Below, in pieces: positions 8,095-16,183 of a stretch of DNA of 36,956 nt. Source of the DNA: a bacterium (GTDB taxonomy: Archaea; Thermoplasmatota; Thermoplasmata; Lutacidiplasmatales; UBA184); assembly GCA_027309555.1 (NCBI GenBank), contig DAIDCO010000017.1, positions 1 through 36,956 of the forward strand, written 5' to 3'. A program made the translations under genes and the position numbers. How positions within the stretch are numbered: position 1 is the stretch's first letter; each line of letters opens with the position of its first letter. The notes beneath the pieces are model-generated. The model had not been told where the DNA came from. It saw only the letters and a list, made by a program, of their open reading frames with translations, and did not search any database.

Positions 8095-8116
8095 CTGTCT
8101 GGGCGATCGCCTTGTC

Positions 8117-9247
8117 GTGAGCCCCGCTCTGCACTTTTCGAAAGGTCTCGACGATGTCCTCGTGGGCCGTTCGACCATCTCCTGGGTCGGGGGGGAGACC
8201 GGCGACCTCGTGCTGCGCGGATTCGACATCCGCGACTTGGTCCCCGGAGTGCCGTACGAGTCGGTGGTCCACCTCCTCCTCCGCGGCGATCCCCCGGACT
8301 CCGACCCCTCCCCCGAGGTGGTCGCTGCCCTCGGAGCCGCACGAGCCGTCCCCCCCGGCCTCGAGCACGTGGTCGACGCACTCCCCCCGGCGCTCCCGCC
8401 CCTCGAGGCACTGCGGACGATCGTGTCGAGCCTCGGCGACGGATCGTACGGCTACCCCCCCACACCCGAGGAAGGCCTGCGCCTCATCGCGCGGACGCCG
8501 GTGCTGCTGGCCCGCTACGTGCGGCGCTCTCGGGGGCTTTCCCCCATCGCGCCGAGACCCGAGCTCTCGCATGCCGCGAACTATCTTTGGATGCTCCGCG
8601 GCGTCGACCCCGAGCCTTCGACGGTGCGGGCGCTCGAAGGCTATCTCGTTCTCCTCGCCGACCACGGGATGAACGCGTCGACCTTCGCCCTTTGCGTCGC
8701 GATCTCCACCCAGTCTGACCTGGTGAGCGCGGCGACGGCCGCGCTGGCGACGCTGAAGGGGCCCCTGCACGGGGGCGCCCCGGCCCGCGTCTCCGAGATG
8801 CTGGACGCCATCGGTCGCCCCGAGAACGCCGGTGCATGGATCGACGCGCGGCTTGCGCGCCGGGAGGTGCTCTTCGGCTTTGGCCACCGTGCCTACAAGA
8901 CCGACGATCCTCGCGGAGTGATCTTGCACGAGCTAGCGCGAACGGTGGCCGCGCCCGAACTGCTCGCGCTCGCCGAAGAGGTGGAGAGGATCGCGCTCGC
9001 GGCGCTCCGCCGCGCGCGGCCGACGGCCCGCATCTACACGAACGTGGAGTACTACAGCGCGGTGGTCCTCGAGGCGATCGGCCTCAGCCGCGAGCTCTTC
9101 ACCCCCACCTTCGCCGTCGCACGGACGGCCGGATGGACCGCGCACGCCCTCGAGCAGGCCGCGGAGAACCGGCTCATACGCCCGGATGTCGAGTACGTGG
9201 GAGCGCCGAAGGGTCGACGCTGGCCTCGCGCCCTCTCGGGCCGCTAG
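8117..9247 (+). CDS. citrate synthase family enzyme
   Basis: Condenses oxaloacetate with acetyl-CoA at the entry to the TCA cycle; 2-methylcitrate synthase activity is possible. The 376-aa length fits type I dimeric archaeal and Gram-positive enzymes. Motifs are ADHGMNAST (H183), GPLHGGAP (catalytic-region H218), GFGHRAYKTDDPR (H257), and LFTPTFAVARTAGWTAH near the C terminus. In the segment NVEYYSA, Glu311 stands where most citrate synthases have the catalytic Asp (NVDFYSG). I recall NVE variants in some actinobacterial CitA-type enzymes, so activity is likely retained. The GTG at 8117 is supported by a TATA box 25 nt upstream. The gene is convergent with dnaK, with a 21-nt gap. Confidence 0.93.
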   Translation: MSPALHFSKGLDDVLVGRSTISWVGGETGDLVLRGFDIRDLVPGVPYESVVHLLLRGDPPDSDPSPEVVAALGAARAVPPGLEHVVDALPPALPPLEALRTIVSSLGDGSYGYPPTPEEGLRLIARTPVLLARYVRRSRGLSPIAPRPELSHAANYLWMLRGVDPEPSTVRALEGYLVLLADHGMNASTFALCVAISTQSDLVSAATAALATLKGPLHGGAPARVSEMLDAIGRPENAGAWIDARLARREVLFGFGHRAYKTDDPRGVILHELARTVAAPELLALAEEVERIALAALRRARPTARIYTNVEYYSAVVLEAIGLSRELFTPTFAVARTAGWTAHALEQAAENRLIRPDVEYVGAPKGRRWPRALSGR

Positions 9248-9268
9248 GCCGAACCGGGCGCGCGGCCC

Positions 9269-11164
9269 CTAGGACGAACCGGACTCCGGCCCCTTTTCCT
9301 TGTCGACGACCTTGAAGTCCGCGTCGACCGTCCCGGGGACGCCTTCCGAGCCGGACGTCTCCGCGCCGCCCGTCGGAGGAGGCGCGCTTGCCCCCGGTGG
9401 CGGGGCGGCACCGGCCTGGTAGAGCTTCTGGGACACAGCGTGGAGGGCCTGGGTGAGCGCGTCCGCCACCGATTGGATCTCCGACTTCGTAGCGTCCTTT
9501 TTCTGGACGACGTCGCGGACCGCTTTCACCTTCTCGCGGACCCCGTCGGCGTCGCCGCTGTCGATCTTCTCCTTCTGGTCGGTCAGGAGCCGCTCGGCCT
9601 CGTAGGCCAGGGACTCCGCCTGATTGCGCGCGGTGACGAGTTCGGCCCGCTCGCGATCCTTCTCCGCGAACTCCTCGGCTTGCTGGACCATCCGCTGGAC
9701 CTCCTCCTTCGAGAGCTTGTTGGAAGCGGAGATCGTGATCCCCTGCTTGCGCCCCGTGGCGAGGTCCTTTGCCGAGACGCTGAGGATCCCGTTCGCATCG
9801 ATGTCGAAGCCCACCTCGACCTGCGGGACCCCCCGCGGCGCCGGGGGGATCCCGGTCAGCAGAAAGCTCCCGAGCGCGACGTTGTCCGCCGCCATTGGTC
9901 GCTCCCCCTGACAGACCTGGATCTCGACCGTCGACTGGCTGTCGGCAGCGGTCGTGAAGATCTGGCTCTTGCGGGTGGGGATCGTGGTGTTGCGCTCGAT
10001 GAGGTGCGTGAAGACGCCGCCGAGGGTTTCGACCCCCAGCGAAAGCGGCGTCACGTCCAGGAGGACCACGTCCTTGACCTCGCCGGCGAGCACGCCGCCC
10101 TGGATGGCGGCGCCCATCGCGACGCATTCCATCGGGTCCACGCCGTGCTCGATCGGGCGGCTGATCGCCTGCTCCAGGAACTTCTGTACGACGGGCATCC
10201 GGGTCGGGCCCCCCACGAGGACGACCCGGTGGATTTGGTCCTTCGACAGCTTCGCGTCCGCGATCGCCTGCTCGACCGGATGCCGGCAGCGGTCGATGAT
10301 CGGGCGGATGAGCTCCTCGAGCTTCGCCCGCGTGAGCTGCAGCGCGAGGTGTTTCGGACCCTCGTTCGTCGCGGTGAGGAACGGGAGGTTGATCTGGGTC
10401 TCGATCGTCGAGGAGAGCTCGATCTTCGCCTTCTCCGCCGCGTCCCGGACGCGCTGCATGGCCATTCGGTCGCTCCGCACGTTGACGCCGGACTCCTTCT
10501 GGAACTCCGCGGCGATCCATTCGGTGACCGTGTTGTCCATGTCGGTCCCGCCGAGCTGCGTGTCGCCGCTCGTCGAGAGGACCTCGAACACGCCGTCGCC
10601 GAACTCCATCACGGTGACGTCCAGCGTGCCTCCGCCGAGGTCGAACACGAGGATCTTCTGATTCGCGCCGGACTTGTCGATTCCGTAGGCGAGCGAAGCG
10701 GCCGTCGGCTCGTTAATGATCCGGACGACTTCGAGGCCGGCGATCGCGCCCGCGTCCTTAGTCGCCTGCCGCTGGTTGTCGTTGAAGTAGGCCGGCACGG
10801 TGATGACGGCCTTTTCGACCTTGTCACCGAGGAACGCTTCGGCGTCCCGCTTGATCTTCTGGAGGAGGTAGGCAGAGAGCTGCTGCGGAGTGTACTTCTT
10901 TCCGTGGATCGTATACTGATGGTCCGTTCCCATCTTCCGCTTGAAGGCGGTAATGGTCCCTTCCGGATTCGAGATTGCCTGACGGCGAGCCGGCTCCCCA
11001 ACGATCAGCTGACCGTCCTTGGTGAACGCCACGTACGACGGGAACGCCTTTCCCCCGCCGACGGTCGTCCCCTCCGCGCTCGGGATGATCACAGCGCGGC
11101 CGCCCTCGAGGAAGGCCGCCGCCGAGTTGCTCGTGCCCAGGTCGATTCCGATGATCTTTGCCAT
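9269..11164 (-). CDS. dnaK: molecular chaperone DnaK (Hsp70)
   Basis: ATP-driven chaperone of 631 aa. The nucleotide-binding domain begins [12 protein letters not shown] and carries [12 protein letters not shown] and [13 protein letters not shown]. The substrate-binding domain begins near [14 protein letters not shown], followed by a helical lid and a short proline/glycine-rich tail ending ESGSS. The N-terminal lobe appears to lack the insertion of proteobacterial DnaK, as in Gram-positive and archaeal forms. The ATG at 11164 is the family start; the track ORF's extra 57 residues are upstream read-through. Neither grpE nor dnaJ lies next to it, unlike the usual grpE-dnaK-dnaJ cluster. Archaeal dnaK is generally thought to have come from bacteria. 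Confidence 0.98.
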   Translation of the reverse strand: MAKIIGIDLGTSNSAAAFLEGGRAVIIPSAEGTTVGGGKAFPSYVAFTKDGQLIVGEPARRQAISNPEGTITAFKRKMGTDHQYTIHGKKYTPQQLSAYLLQKIKRDAEAFLGDKVEKAVITVPAYFNDNQRQATKDAGAIAGLEVVRIINEPTAASLAYGIDKSGANQKILVFDLGGGTLDVTVMEFGDGVFEVLSTSGDTQLGGTDMDNTVTEWIAAEFQKESGVNVRSDRMAMQRVRDAAEKAKIELSSTIETQINLPFLTATNEGPKHLALQLTRAKLEELIRPIIDRCRHPVEQAIADAKLSKDQIHRVVLVGGPTRMPVVQKFLEQAISRPIEHGVDPMECVAMGAAIQGGVLAGEVKDVVLLDVTPLSLGVETLGGVFTHLIERNTTIPTRKSQIFTTAADSQSTVEIQVCQGERPMAADNVALGSFLLTGIPPAPRGVPQVEVGFDIDANGILSVSAKDLATGRKQGITISASNKLSKEEVQRMVQQAEEFAEKDRERAELVTARNQAESLAYEAERLLTDQKEKIDSGDADGVREKVKAVRDVVQKKDATKSEIQSVADALTQALHAVSQKLYQAGAAPPPGASAPPPTGGAETSGSEGVPGTVDADFKVVDKEKGPESGSS

Positions 11165-11227
11165 GTTGGATCCTCTTTGGTCCCTCCCGGCCGTGACGGG
11201 CCGGCGAGGGGTCGATTCCGACATTAG

Positions 11228-11243
11228 TATGAAAGCACTCATA
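11228..11243. promoter_or_regulatory. inverted repeat abutting the dnaK TATA box (possible operator)
   Basis: TATGA-AAGCAC-TCATA is a 5-nt inverted repeat overlapping the downstream edge of the TATA box. This is where archaeal heat-shock repressors of the Phr type would block initiation. The repeat is seen directly; the operator role is inference and the sequence does not match a motif I know. Confidence 0.3.
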
Positions 11244-11250
11244 TAAAAAG
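11239..11250 (-). promoter_or_regulatory. strong TATA box of dnaK
   Basis: The minus strand reads CTTTTTATATGA, one of the most AT-rich elements in the window. Transcription would begin near 11217-11222, giving a leader of about 50 nt that carries a GAGG ribosome-binding site before the ATG at 11164. Confidence 0.65.
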
Positions 11251-11367
11251 ATATACGTGGGTGACCTCGATCGTCCCTGCGGGCAGCGGTGCCCGGGAAC
11301 TCGATTCGCGAGCGGCTCGTCTCCCCCGCCGTCAACGAGATAGTCCTTGGACCGTACTCGTCGCCAG

Positions 11368-12120
11368 ATGCGGGACGGCGCGGGCGTGCCGGCGGCAGTG
11401 TTCTTCGACCTCGACGACACGATCTTCGACCATGCCCTGACCTGTCGCGATGCGCTCGGGGCTCTGCGGCGCGAGCGATCGCTGTTCCAGCGGCGCTCGC
11501 TCGATGAGCTCGCGACGGAGTACTCGCGCCTCCTCGAAGCGGTACATCCCGAGGTTCTCGCGGGACGCTGGGACGCCGACGACGCTCGCCGCGTGCGGTT
11601 CGAGCGCCTGGCCGCGTTCTGCGGGTCCACGCTCTCCCGCGCCGGAGCGACCGATCTCTCGCAGCAGTACCGGCGGCATTACCAGTCGCGGCGCCGGCTC
11701 GTGCCCGGCGCCCGGCGCCTGCTCGAACAGCTACACGGCCGGACGATCATTGGCATCGTTACGAACAACGAGTCCGCCGAGCAGCGAGAAAAGCTCGCCT
11801 ACCTAGGGGTCACGCACCTTGTGGATCACCTCGTGGTCTCCGAAGAGGTGGGAGTGGGGAAGCCCGACCCGCGCATCTTCGAGACCGCGCTCGGGCGAGC
11901 GGGGGTCTCCGCCAAGGAGACGGTGATGGTCGGTGATTCGTGGGCGAACGACGTGGTGGGCGCTCGCGAAGCAGGGATCGGCGCCGTGTGGTTCAACCGT
12001 TTCGCGGCCGACCCGCCCGAGGCGCTCGCGGTCCCCGAGATCCGGTCGTTCCGTTCGCCGCGGAGCACCGAGGCGGTCCTTTTCCGCGAAGCTTCGCGGC
12101 CACGAGGCCGGTCGGCCTAG
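11368..12120 (+). CDS. HAD superfamily phosphatase (YjjG-like)
   Basis: Haloacid dehalogenase-fold hydrolase with all four motifs. Motif I is [11 protein letters not shown] (DxDxT), motif II is IVTNNE, motif III is the Lys in [10 protein letters not shown], and motif IV is [13 protein letters not shown]. An all-helical cap (about residues 20-100) makes it a subfamily I enzyme, closest in feel to YjjG-type nucleotidases. Substrate unknown. The start is uncertain: TTG 11347, ATG 11368 and GTG 11386 are in frame. I choose ATG 11368 because an AT-richer GAGATAGT lies about 27 nt before it. It is divergent from dnaK and ends 48 nt before the M20 gene. Confidence 0.88.
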   Translation: MRDGAGVPAAVFFDLDDTIFDHALTCRDALGALRRERSLFQRRSLDELATEYSRLLEAVHPEVLAGRWDADDARRVRFERLAAFCGSTLSRAGATDLSQQYRRHYQSRRRLVPGARRLLEQLHGRTIIGIVTNNESAEQREKLAYLGVTHLVDHLVVSEEVGVGKPDPRIFETALGRAGVSAKETVMVGDSWANDVVGAREAGIGAVWFNRFAADPPEALAVPEIRSFRSPRSTEAVLFREASRPRGRSA

Positions 12121-12140
12121 CGTCCCCGGTGTTCCAACGG

Positions 12141-12147
12141 TTATATC
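12141..12147 (+). promoter_or_regulatory. TATA box of the M20 amidohydrolase gene
   Basis: TTATATC is centred 25 nt before the ATG at 12169. It is a clear archaeal TATA box implying a leaderless transcript. Confidence 0.65.
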
Positions 12148-12168
12148 GCCCTCGGGGTTGCTCGCTCG

Positions 12169-13365
12169 ATGGTGTCGGCCCGCGAGCCGTGGAGCGTCCT
12201 CGCCCGCCGGGCCCTACCCGCCATGCGGGCGTGGCGGACCGCCTTCCACCAGGAGCCTGAGCTCTCGCTGAAAGAGGAGAAGACCCGCGAGAAGATCGTC
12301 GCCGCGCTCACGGAGCTCGGGATTCCGTACCGGACGTTCGAAGGCTTCCCCGGAGTGATCGGGACGATCGGGGCCGACCGCTCCGGTCCGGTCATCGCGT
12401 TGCGGGCCGACATGGACGCGCTTCCGGTCACCGAAGCGACCGGTCTCCCGTTCGCTTCGAGGTTTCCCGACCGGATGCACGCCTGCGGCCACGACGTGCA
12501 CATGGCCTGCCTACTCGGCGCCGCCGCCATCCTCTCTCGGCCTTCGGGGGCGGTGGGCGGCGCCATTCGTCTCCTGTTCCAGCCCGCCGAGGAGGAGGGC
12601 AACGTCGGTGGGGCCCTGCCGCTGATCGAGCGGGGGGGTCTTGAAAAGCCCAGGGTCGACTACGTGGTCGGCCTGCACGTCGACCCGAGCTTGCCGCTCG
12701 GTCGCGTCGGGTGGCGGTGCGGTCCGTTCATGGCCGCGGCGGACTTCTTTCGCGTCACCGTGCGAGGCAAGGGCGGCCACGCCGCCACCCCTCACCAGGG
12801 ACCGGACGCGATCGTGGTCGCGTGCGAGATCGTCCTCGGTCTCCAAGCGCTGGTCAGCCGCGTTCGTGACCCGGTCGACCCCGTGGTCGTGAGCGTCGGT
12901 TCCCTCCACGGCGGAACCCGCAACAACATCCTTCCGGACGAAGTTGTCCTCGAAGGGACCGTCCGGACGCTCCGTGTCGGGACCCGCGAACTCATGGAGC
13001 GGGCGCTCCGCCGTCGGGTCCGCTCGATCGCCGCGAGCCTGGGCGCCCGCGTACGGATCGACTACCACCGCGGCTACCCTCCGCTCGAGAACCACGCGGG
13101 CGCGACGCGCACCGTGGCCGAGGCGCTCTCGATCGAGCTCGGCCGGGCGAACGTGATCGAGGTCGACCACCCGTTGATGGGCGCCGAGGATTTCTCCCGC
13201 TACCTCGAGCGGGTCCCGGGGACCTTCCTTCGGCTCGGCGTCGGAGTGGCCGGGCGGCCGGCGAGCCTTCACAGCGCGACGTTCGCCCCCGATGAGCGGG
13301 CGCTCGTGGTCGGCGCCGCCACGCTCGCCGCGGCCGCTGAGGGGCTCCAACGGAGCCCTCCGTGA
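12169..13365 (+). CDS. M20 family metallo-amidohydrolase / carboxypeptidase
   Basis: Di-zinc amidohydrolase of the M20D group (hippurate, IAA-amino-acid and N-acyl-amino-acid hydrolases). Metal and catalytic motifs are ALRADMDALPVTE (near 78-90), HACGHDVHMA (near 104-113), QPAEEEG (near 137-143), and MGAEDFSRYLERVPG near the C terminus. The dimerisation domain includes the typical HGGTRNNILPDEV. The 398-aa length is normal. The ATG at 12169 is supported by a TATA box 25 nt upstream. It overlaps the SufS-like gene by GTGA, so both are in one transcript. The acyl substrate cannot be read from sequence. Confidence 0.93.
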   Translation: MVSAREPWSVLARRALPAMRAWRTAFHQEPELSLKEEKTREKIVAALTELGIPYRTFEGFPGVIGTIGADRSGPVIALRADMDALPVTEATGLPFASRFPDRMHACGHDVHMACLLGAAAILSRPSGAVGGAIRLLFQPAEEEGNVGGALPLIERGGLEKPRVDYVVGLHVDPSLPLGRVGWRCGPFMAAADFFRVTVRGKGGHAATPHQGPDAIVVACEIVLGLQALVSRVRDPVDPVVVSVGSLHGGTRNNILPDEVVLEGTVRTLRVGTRELMERALRRRVRSIAASLGARVRIDYHRGYPPLENHAGATRTVAEALSIELGRANVIEVDHPLMGAEDFSRYLERVPGTFLRLGVGVAGRPASLHSATFAPDERALVVGAATLAAAAEGLQRSPP

Positions 13366-14729
13366 ACCTCGACCGACTTCGGTCGGAGTTTCCCGCGCTC
13401 GAATCTCGACCGCCGCCGGTGTATCTCGATTCGGCCTGTATGTCCCTGGTCCCGCGACCGGTGCTCGAGGCGATGAACGGGTACTATCGAAACTATCCCG
13501 GCTGCGCTGGCCGCAGCCTTCACCGGTTTTCCGAGGAGGTCGGCCGCCGGTACGAGGCCGCCCGCGCCGCCTTCGCCCGGTTCTTCGGCGCCCCCGACCC
13601 GAGCGGGGTCGTCTTCCTGCGGAACGCGACCGAAGCGATCAACCTGGTCGGTCAGGGCTGGCCCTGGCGGCGGGGCGACCGGGTCCTGATCTCCGACCAG
13701 GAGCACAACTCGAACCTCATCGTCTGGCAACGGCTCGCCCGGGAGCGCGGTCTCCGGATCGAGGTGCTGGCTCTCTCCGAGGACGGATCGTTCGATGCCG
13801 AGGACCTCGAGCGACACCTCGCCCGGAACGTGCGCCTCGTCAGCCTGTTCCACACGTCGAACCTCGATGGGCGGACGCTGCCGGTCCGGGAGATCGCGGA
13901 ACTCGCCCACGACCGCGGCGCGCAGGTCCTCCTCGACGGCTGCCAGGCGGCCCCGCACGAGCCGGTCGACCTCGAACGCATCGGGGCAGACTTCTACGCC
14001 ATCTCGGGCCACAAGATGCTGGGTCCGACCGGGACCGGCGTCCTCGTCAGTCGCCCGTCGGCGCTCGAGCGGCTCCGGCCGCTCCTCCTGGGCGGGGAGA
14101 CCGTGGCCTGGAGCACGCTCACCGACCATGAGCTCCGCCCCTCGCCCTACCGGTTCGAAGCCGGCCTCCAGAACTACGCGGGCGTGATCGGCGCCCATGC
14201 GGCCCTCGACTTCCTCGCCCGGGTTGGCTTCGAGGAGATCCGGGCGGTCGAGCATTCGGCGAACGCGCGGGTGACCGCGGCGTTCGAGGACGAACCACGC
14301 CTGCATCTCCTGGGACCGCCCGAGCCCGAGCGGCGGTCGAGCATCTTCGCGTTCTCGCTCGACGGGGTCGACCCACACGACGCGGCGCTCTTCCTGGACG
14401 AAGGGCATCGGGTGATGGTCCGCTCGGGGATGCACTGCGTCCACTCCTTCTACGAGCGCCGCGGGCTCCCCGGGAACGTCCGGGCCTCTTTCTACCTCTA
14501 CAACGGACGCGCGGACGCCGACGCGCTCGTCGTGGGACTGACGGAGCTACTCGACCGCGTGCCCGAACACCGCGTCAGCGGTACATCGGCTGCGACGACG
14601 AGGGGGACGCTTCGCCCCGCGTCCGGTCGGCGGCGTGGCGCTGGATCGACAAGAGCTGCTGCTCGATCCGCTCGGCCTCGGCGTAGAGCGGCACGGGGTC
14701 GAGCGGAGTCCGCAGCAGGATCCGGTTGA
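13362..14729 (+). CDS. SufS-like cysteine desulfurase (class V aminotransferase fold)
   Basis: PLP enzyme of the SufS/CsdA group, expected to take sulfur from cysteine for Fe-S clusters or other thio-cofactors. Motifs are VFLRNATEAINLVGQGW, DQEHNSNLIVWQ, DGCQAAPHEPVDLE, the PLP lysine in SGHKMLGPTGTGVL, and a catalytic-Cys loop RSGMHCVHSFY. The core ends near residue 405. The last 50 or so residues are Arg/Ala/Ser-rich and are encoded antisense to the end of the PAC2 gene (155-nt overlap), a likely read-through tail. The GTG start at 13362 overlaps the M20 stop. No sufBC genes lie nearby, so the sulfur acceptor is unknown. Confidence 0.9.
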   Translation: MNLDRLRSEFPALESRPPPVYLDSACMSLVPRPVLEAMNGYYRNYPGCAGRSLHRFSEEVGRRYEAARAAFARFFGAPDPSGVVFLRNATEAINLVGQGWPWRRGDRVLISDQEHNSNLIVWQRLARERGLRIEVLALSEDGSFDAEDLERHLARNVRLVSLFHTSNLDGRTLPVREIAELAHDRGAQVLLDGCQAAPHEPVDLERIGADFYAISGHKMLGPTGTGVLVSRPSALERLRPLLLGGETVAWSTLTDHELRPSPYRFEAGLQNYAGVIGAHAALDFLARVGFEEIRAVEHSANARVTAAFEDEPRLHLLGPPEPERRSSIFAFSLDGVDPHDAALFLDEGHRVMVRSGMHCVHSFYERRGLPGNVRASFYLYNGRADADALVVGLTELLDRVPEHRVSGTSAATTRGTLRPASGRRRGAGSTRAAARSARPRRRAARGRAESAAGSG

Positions 14730-15390
14730 TCGTTTCGATCACTTTCGCCGCGGCGCGGGCATCCGGGTAGTCCGACTGCGCTTCCGCAAGGAACGTAAGA
14801 ACATCGAACCCTCGCCGTCGTCCCTCGTTGAGCAGAACTCCCGCGATCCCCGTGATCACCCCTTCCGCGAACGGGATCATGTTGGGCTCGATGTAGAGTT
14901 CCCGGGCCTTGCGGGTGCTCGCGACGCCGTAGACCTTGACATCGTTGAGCGGGGGGGGCCGAGGGCCGCGGCCCGGCGGCGCGCCCGCCTCCACCACAAG
15001 TCCCTCGGGGGAGACGAGGAGCGAGCAGCGTTGCTCCTGCACCCAATCGAGGATCGCTGTGGCCAGGGGATGGATGACCGTGGGGGCGGGGTGGAACTCC
15101 GAGACGAACGCGACGATCTTGTCCGCCCCACGGCCCGTGCGGTCGGCCGGTGGACGGCCGGCGTAGATCCGGACCGGATGCTGCGGGATCCCGTTTCGGA
15201 CGAGCGAGACCGTAGGGAACGCGGGCGATTCCACGATGCCGATCTGCTCCATCTCGAGCGTGTCGATGAGGTAGTTTGCGACGATGGAGCTCACGAGGCC
15301 GACCGAGGGGAAGCCATCGATCACGATCGCCCCCTCCACGTCGACGCGCTTGATCTCGTAGATCCGGACCTGATCCGGGGCCATCGGCAT
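14575..15390 (-). CDS. PAC2 family (proteasome assembly chaperone-like) protein
   Basis: Member of the PAC2 family, widespread in archaea and related to eukaryotic proteasome assembly chaperone 2; some archaeal members bind the proteasome core. Family hallmarks are the N-terminal VIDGFPSVGLVSSIVANYLID, the middle LVVSPEG-type strand, and the GVITGIAGVLLNEGRRRG region followed by DYPDARAAAKVIETINRIL. The 271-aa length is typical. Two in-frame ATGs (15390 and 15384) are both possible starts. It begins 3 nt after the stop of the upstream small gene, so the two are co-transcribed. Its 3' end overlaps the convergent SufS-like gene. Confidence 0.9.
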   Translation of the reverse strand: MPMAPDQVRIYEIKRVDVEGAIVIDGFPSVGLVSSIVANYLIDTLEMEQIGIVESPAFPTVSLVRNGIPQHPVRIYAGRPPADRTGRGADKIVAFVSEFHPAPTVIHPLATAILDWVQEQRCSLLVSPEGLVVEAGAPPGRGPRPPPLNDVKVYGVASTRKARELYIEPNMIPFAEGVITGIAGVLLNEGRRRGFDVLTFLAEAQSDYPDARAAAKVIETINRILLRTPLDPVPLYAEAERIEQQLLSIQRHAADRTRGEASPSSSQPMYR

Positions 15391-15393
15391 GGG

Positions 15394-15753
15394 CTAAAGC
15401 GACCTCTCGACGATCTGCCCGAGCTCTTTCGACAGGAGGTCGACAAAGTCCTTCATGAGCGCCCGTCGGACCTCGGGCGGCAGCGCCGAGAGGCCAAGGC
15501 GGGCCGTGGCGGTCCCCACCCGTACGAGAGCGGCGTATTCGTTCGCCCGCGCGGCGAGCAGGTCCCGGACGGCTTCCTTGAGGGCCCGCTCGAGCGCCGG
15601 GTCCTCCTTGAGCGTTTTTTCGAGATGGCGGCGGATCTCGTCCTTGACGATGTCCCGCGTGGCCTCGCGTACCAGCTCCTCGGGGCGGAGGAGATCGCGA
15701 GTGCTCTTCACCAGCACGTCGATCGGCTCGCCGGAGGAAGAGGACTCGGCCAT
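15394..15753 (-). CDS. small conserved-looking helical protein
   Basis: A 119-aa soluble protein I cannot assign. It is almost entirely helical and charged (PEELVREATRDIVKDEIRRHLEKTL, split here from a longer helix), ending in LSKELGQIVERSL. It lacks cysteines and membrane segments. The ATG at 15753 is chosen because a minus-strand TATA box lies 25-28 nt upstream; the 5' extension in the track is a low-complexity Pro/Gly/Arg shadow. It lies 3 nt upstream of the PAC2 gene and may be its functional partner, which is inference from context only. Confidence 0.8.
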   Translation of the reverse strand: MAESSSSGEPIDVLVKSTRDLLRPEELVREATRDIVKDEIRRHLEKTLKEDPALERALKEAVRDLLAARANEYAALVRVGTATARLGLSALPPEVRRALMKDFVDLLSKELGQIVERSL

Positions 15754-15777
15754 CGGCGGCCGATGCCGGAGTGGAAG

Positions 15778-15785
15778 CATAAGAC
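15778..15785 (-). promoter_or_regulatory. TATA box of the small-protein/PAC2 operon
   Basis: GTCTTATG on the minus strand lies 25-28 nt before the ATG at 15753, indicating a leaderless transcript. Confidence 0.5.
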
Positions 15786-15945
15786 TTTGGCTCGGGCGCG
15801 GCCGCCCGCCGCGGGCCGCCGGCGCGACGGGACCCGGCGGGGGACCTCCGCGCGGCGCCGGAGGGGTCCGGCGATCACGCCTCCCGCCTACCGGAACGGA
15901 GGCGCCCGCGCCCCCGCGCCGCACCGGGCCCGTACCGGGAGAAGC

Positions 15946-15953
15946 GCTTATCC
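15946..15953 (+). promoter_or_regulatory. TATA box of tRNA-Ala
   Basis: GCTTATCC lies about 30 nt before the mature 5' end of the tRNA at 15980, suitable for initiation a few nucleotides upstream of the tRNA. Confidence 0.5.
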
Positions 15954-15979
15954 TACCGTCCGCCTCGCCCGCTCGGCGT

Positions 15980-16085
15980 GGGCCGGTAGATCAGCGGAAG
16001 ATCGCTACCTTGGCAAGGTAGAGGTCGCGAGTTCAAAGGACCGGGAGCGCGCGACGCCTCCGGTCGGAGACTCTCGCCCGGTCCA
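15980..16085 (+). tRNA. tRNA-Ala(GGC) with a 34-nt intron in the T loop
   Basis: A full cloverleaf can be drawn. The acceptor GGGCCGG pairs with CCGGTCC, including G3-U70, the alanine identity pair, with discriminator A73. The D arm is GATC/GATC. The anticodon stem CTACC/GGTAG encloses loop TTGGCAA, giving anticodon GGC. The variable loop is AGGTC and the T stem GCGAG/CTCGC. The T loop is split: TTCAAA at 16032-16037 and the closing T at 16072, with 16038-16071 as intron. The spliced RNA is 72 nt, and CCA is not encoded. The T stem, a 3-nt bulge, a 4-nt central helix and a 3-nt bulge form a bulge-helix-bulge. Note the anticodon is GGC (Ala), not TGG (Pro). Confidence 0.9.
16038..16071 (+). 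other. tRNA intron at position 59/60 (bulge-helix-bulge)
   Basis: The 34-nt intron begins GGACCGGG and ends CGGAGAC. Outer helix: T stem GCGAG/CTCGC. Central helix: TTCA (16032-35) against GGAG (16066-69), with U-G, U-A, C-G and an A-G mismatch. Bulges: AAG (16036-38) and ACT (16070-72). Inner helix: GACCGG/CCGGTC. Cleavage after the second bulge nucleotide on each strand restores the T loop TTCAAAT. Confidence 0.85.
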
Positions 16086-16154
16086 CTCCCCGCCGATTCC
16101 TCGGGGAAGTCTTCGGCAGATGTCGAGCCTAGCCACCGACAGGACGGGCATCGA

Positions 16155-16160
16155 TTTATA
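16155..16160 (+). promoter_or_regulatory. TATA box of the HTH/HMG-CoA synthase operon
   Basis: TTTATA is centred 26 nt before the GTG at 16184. This is the likely promoter for the regulator and the downstream mevalonate-pathway genes. Confidence 0.6.
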
Positions 16161-16183
16161 CCGGACGCTGCCTCGCACCCGCC

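Noticed and set aside
9440-11227. 595-aa open frame on the plus strand antisense to dnaK
   Set aside because: It is a mirror of the dnaK codon pattern with Asp/Leu/Arg-rich shadow composition and no motifs.
15980-16085. Reading the alanine tRNA as tRNA-Pro(TGG)
   Set aside because: The seven-base loop is TTGGCAA, so positions 34-36 are GGC; G3-U70 also identifies alanine.
16087-16107. TCCCCG/CGGGGA hairpin after tRNA-Ala as a terminator
   Set aside because: No T-run follows and archaeal termination does not need such a stem; likely chance in GC-rich sequence.
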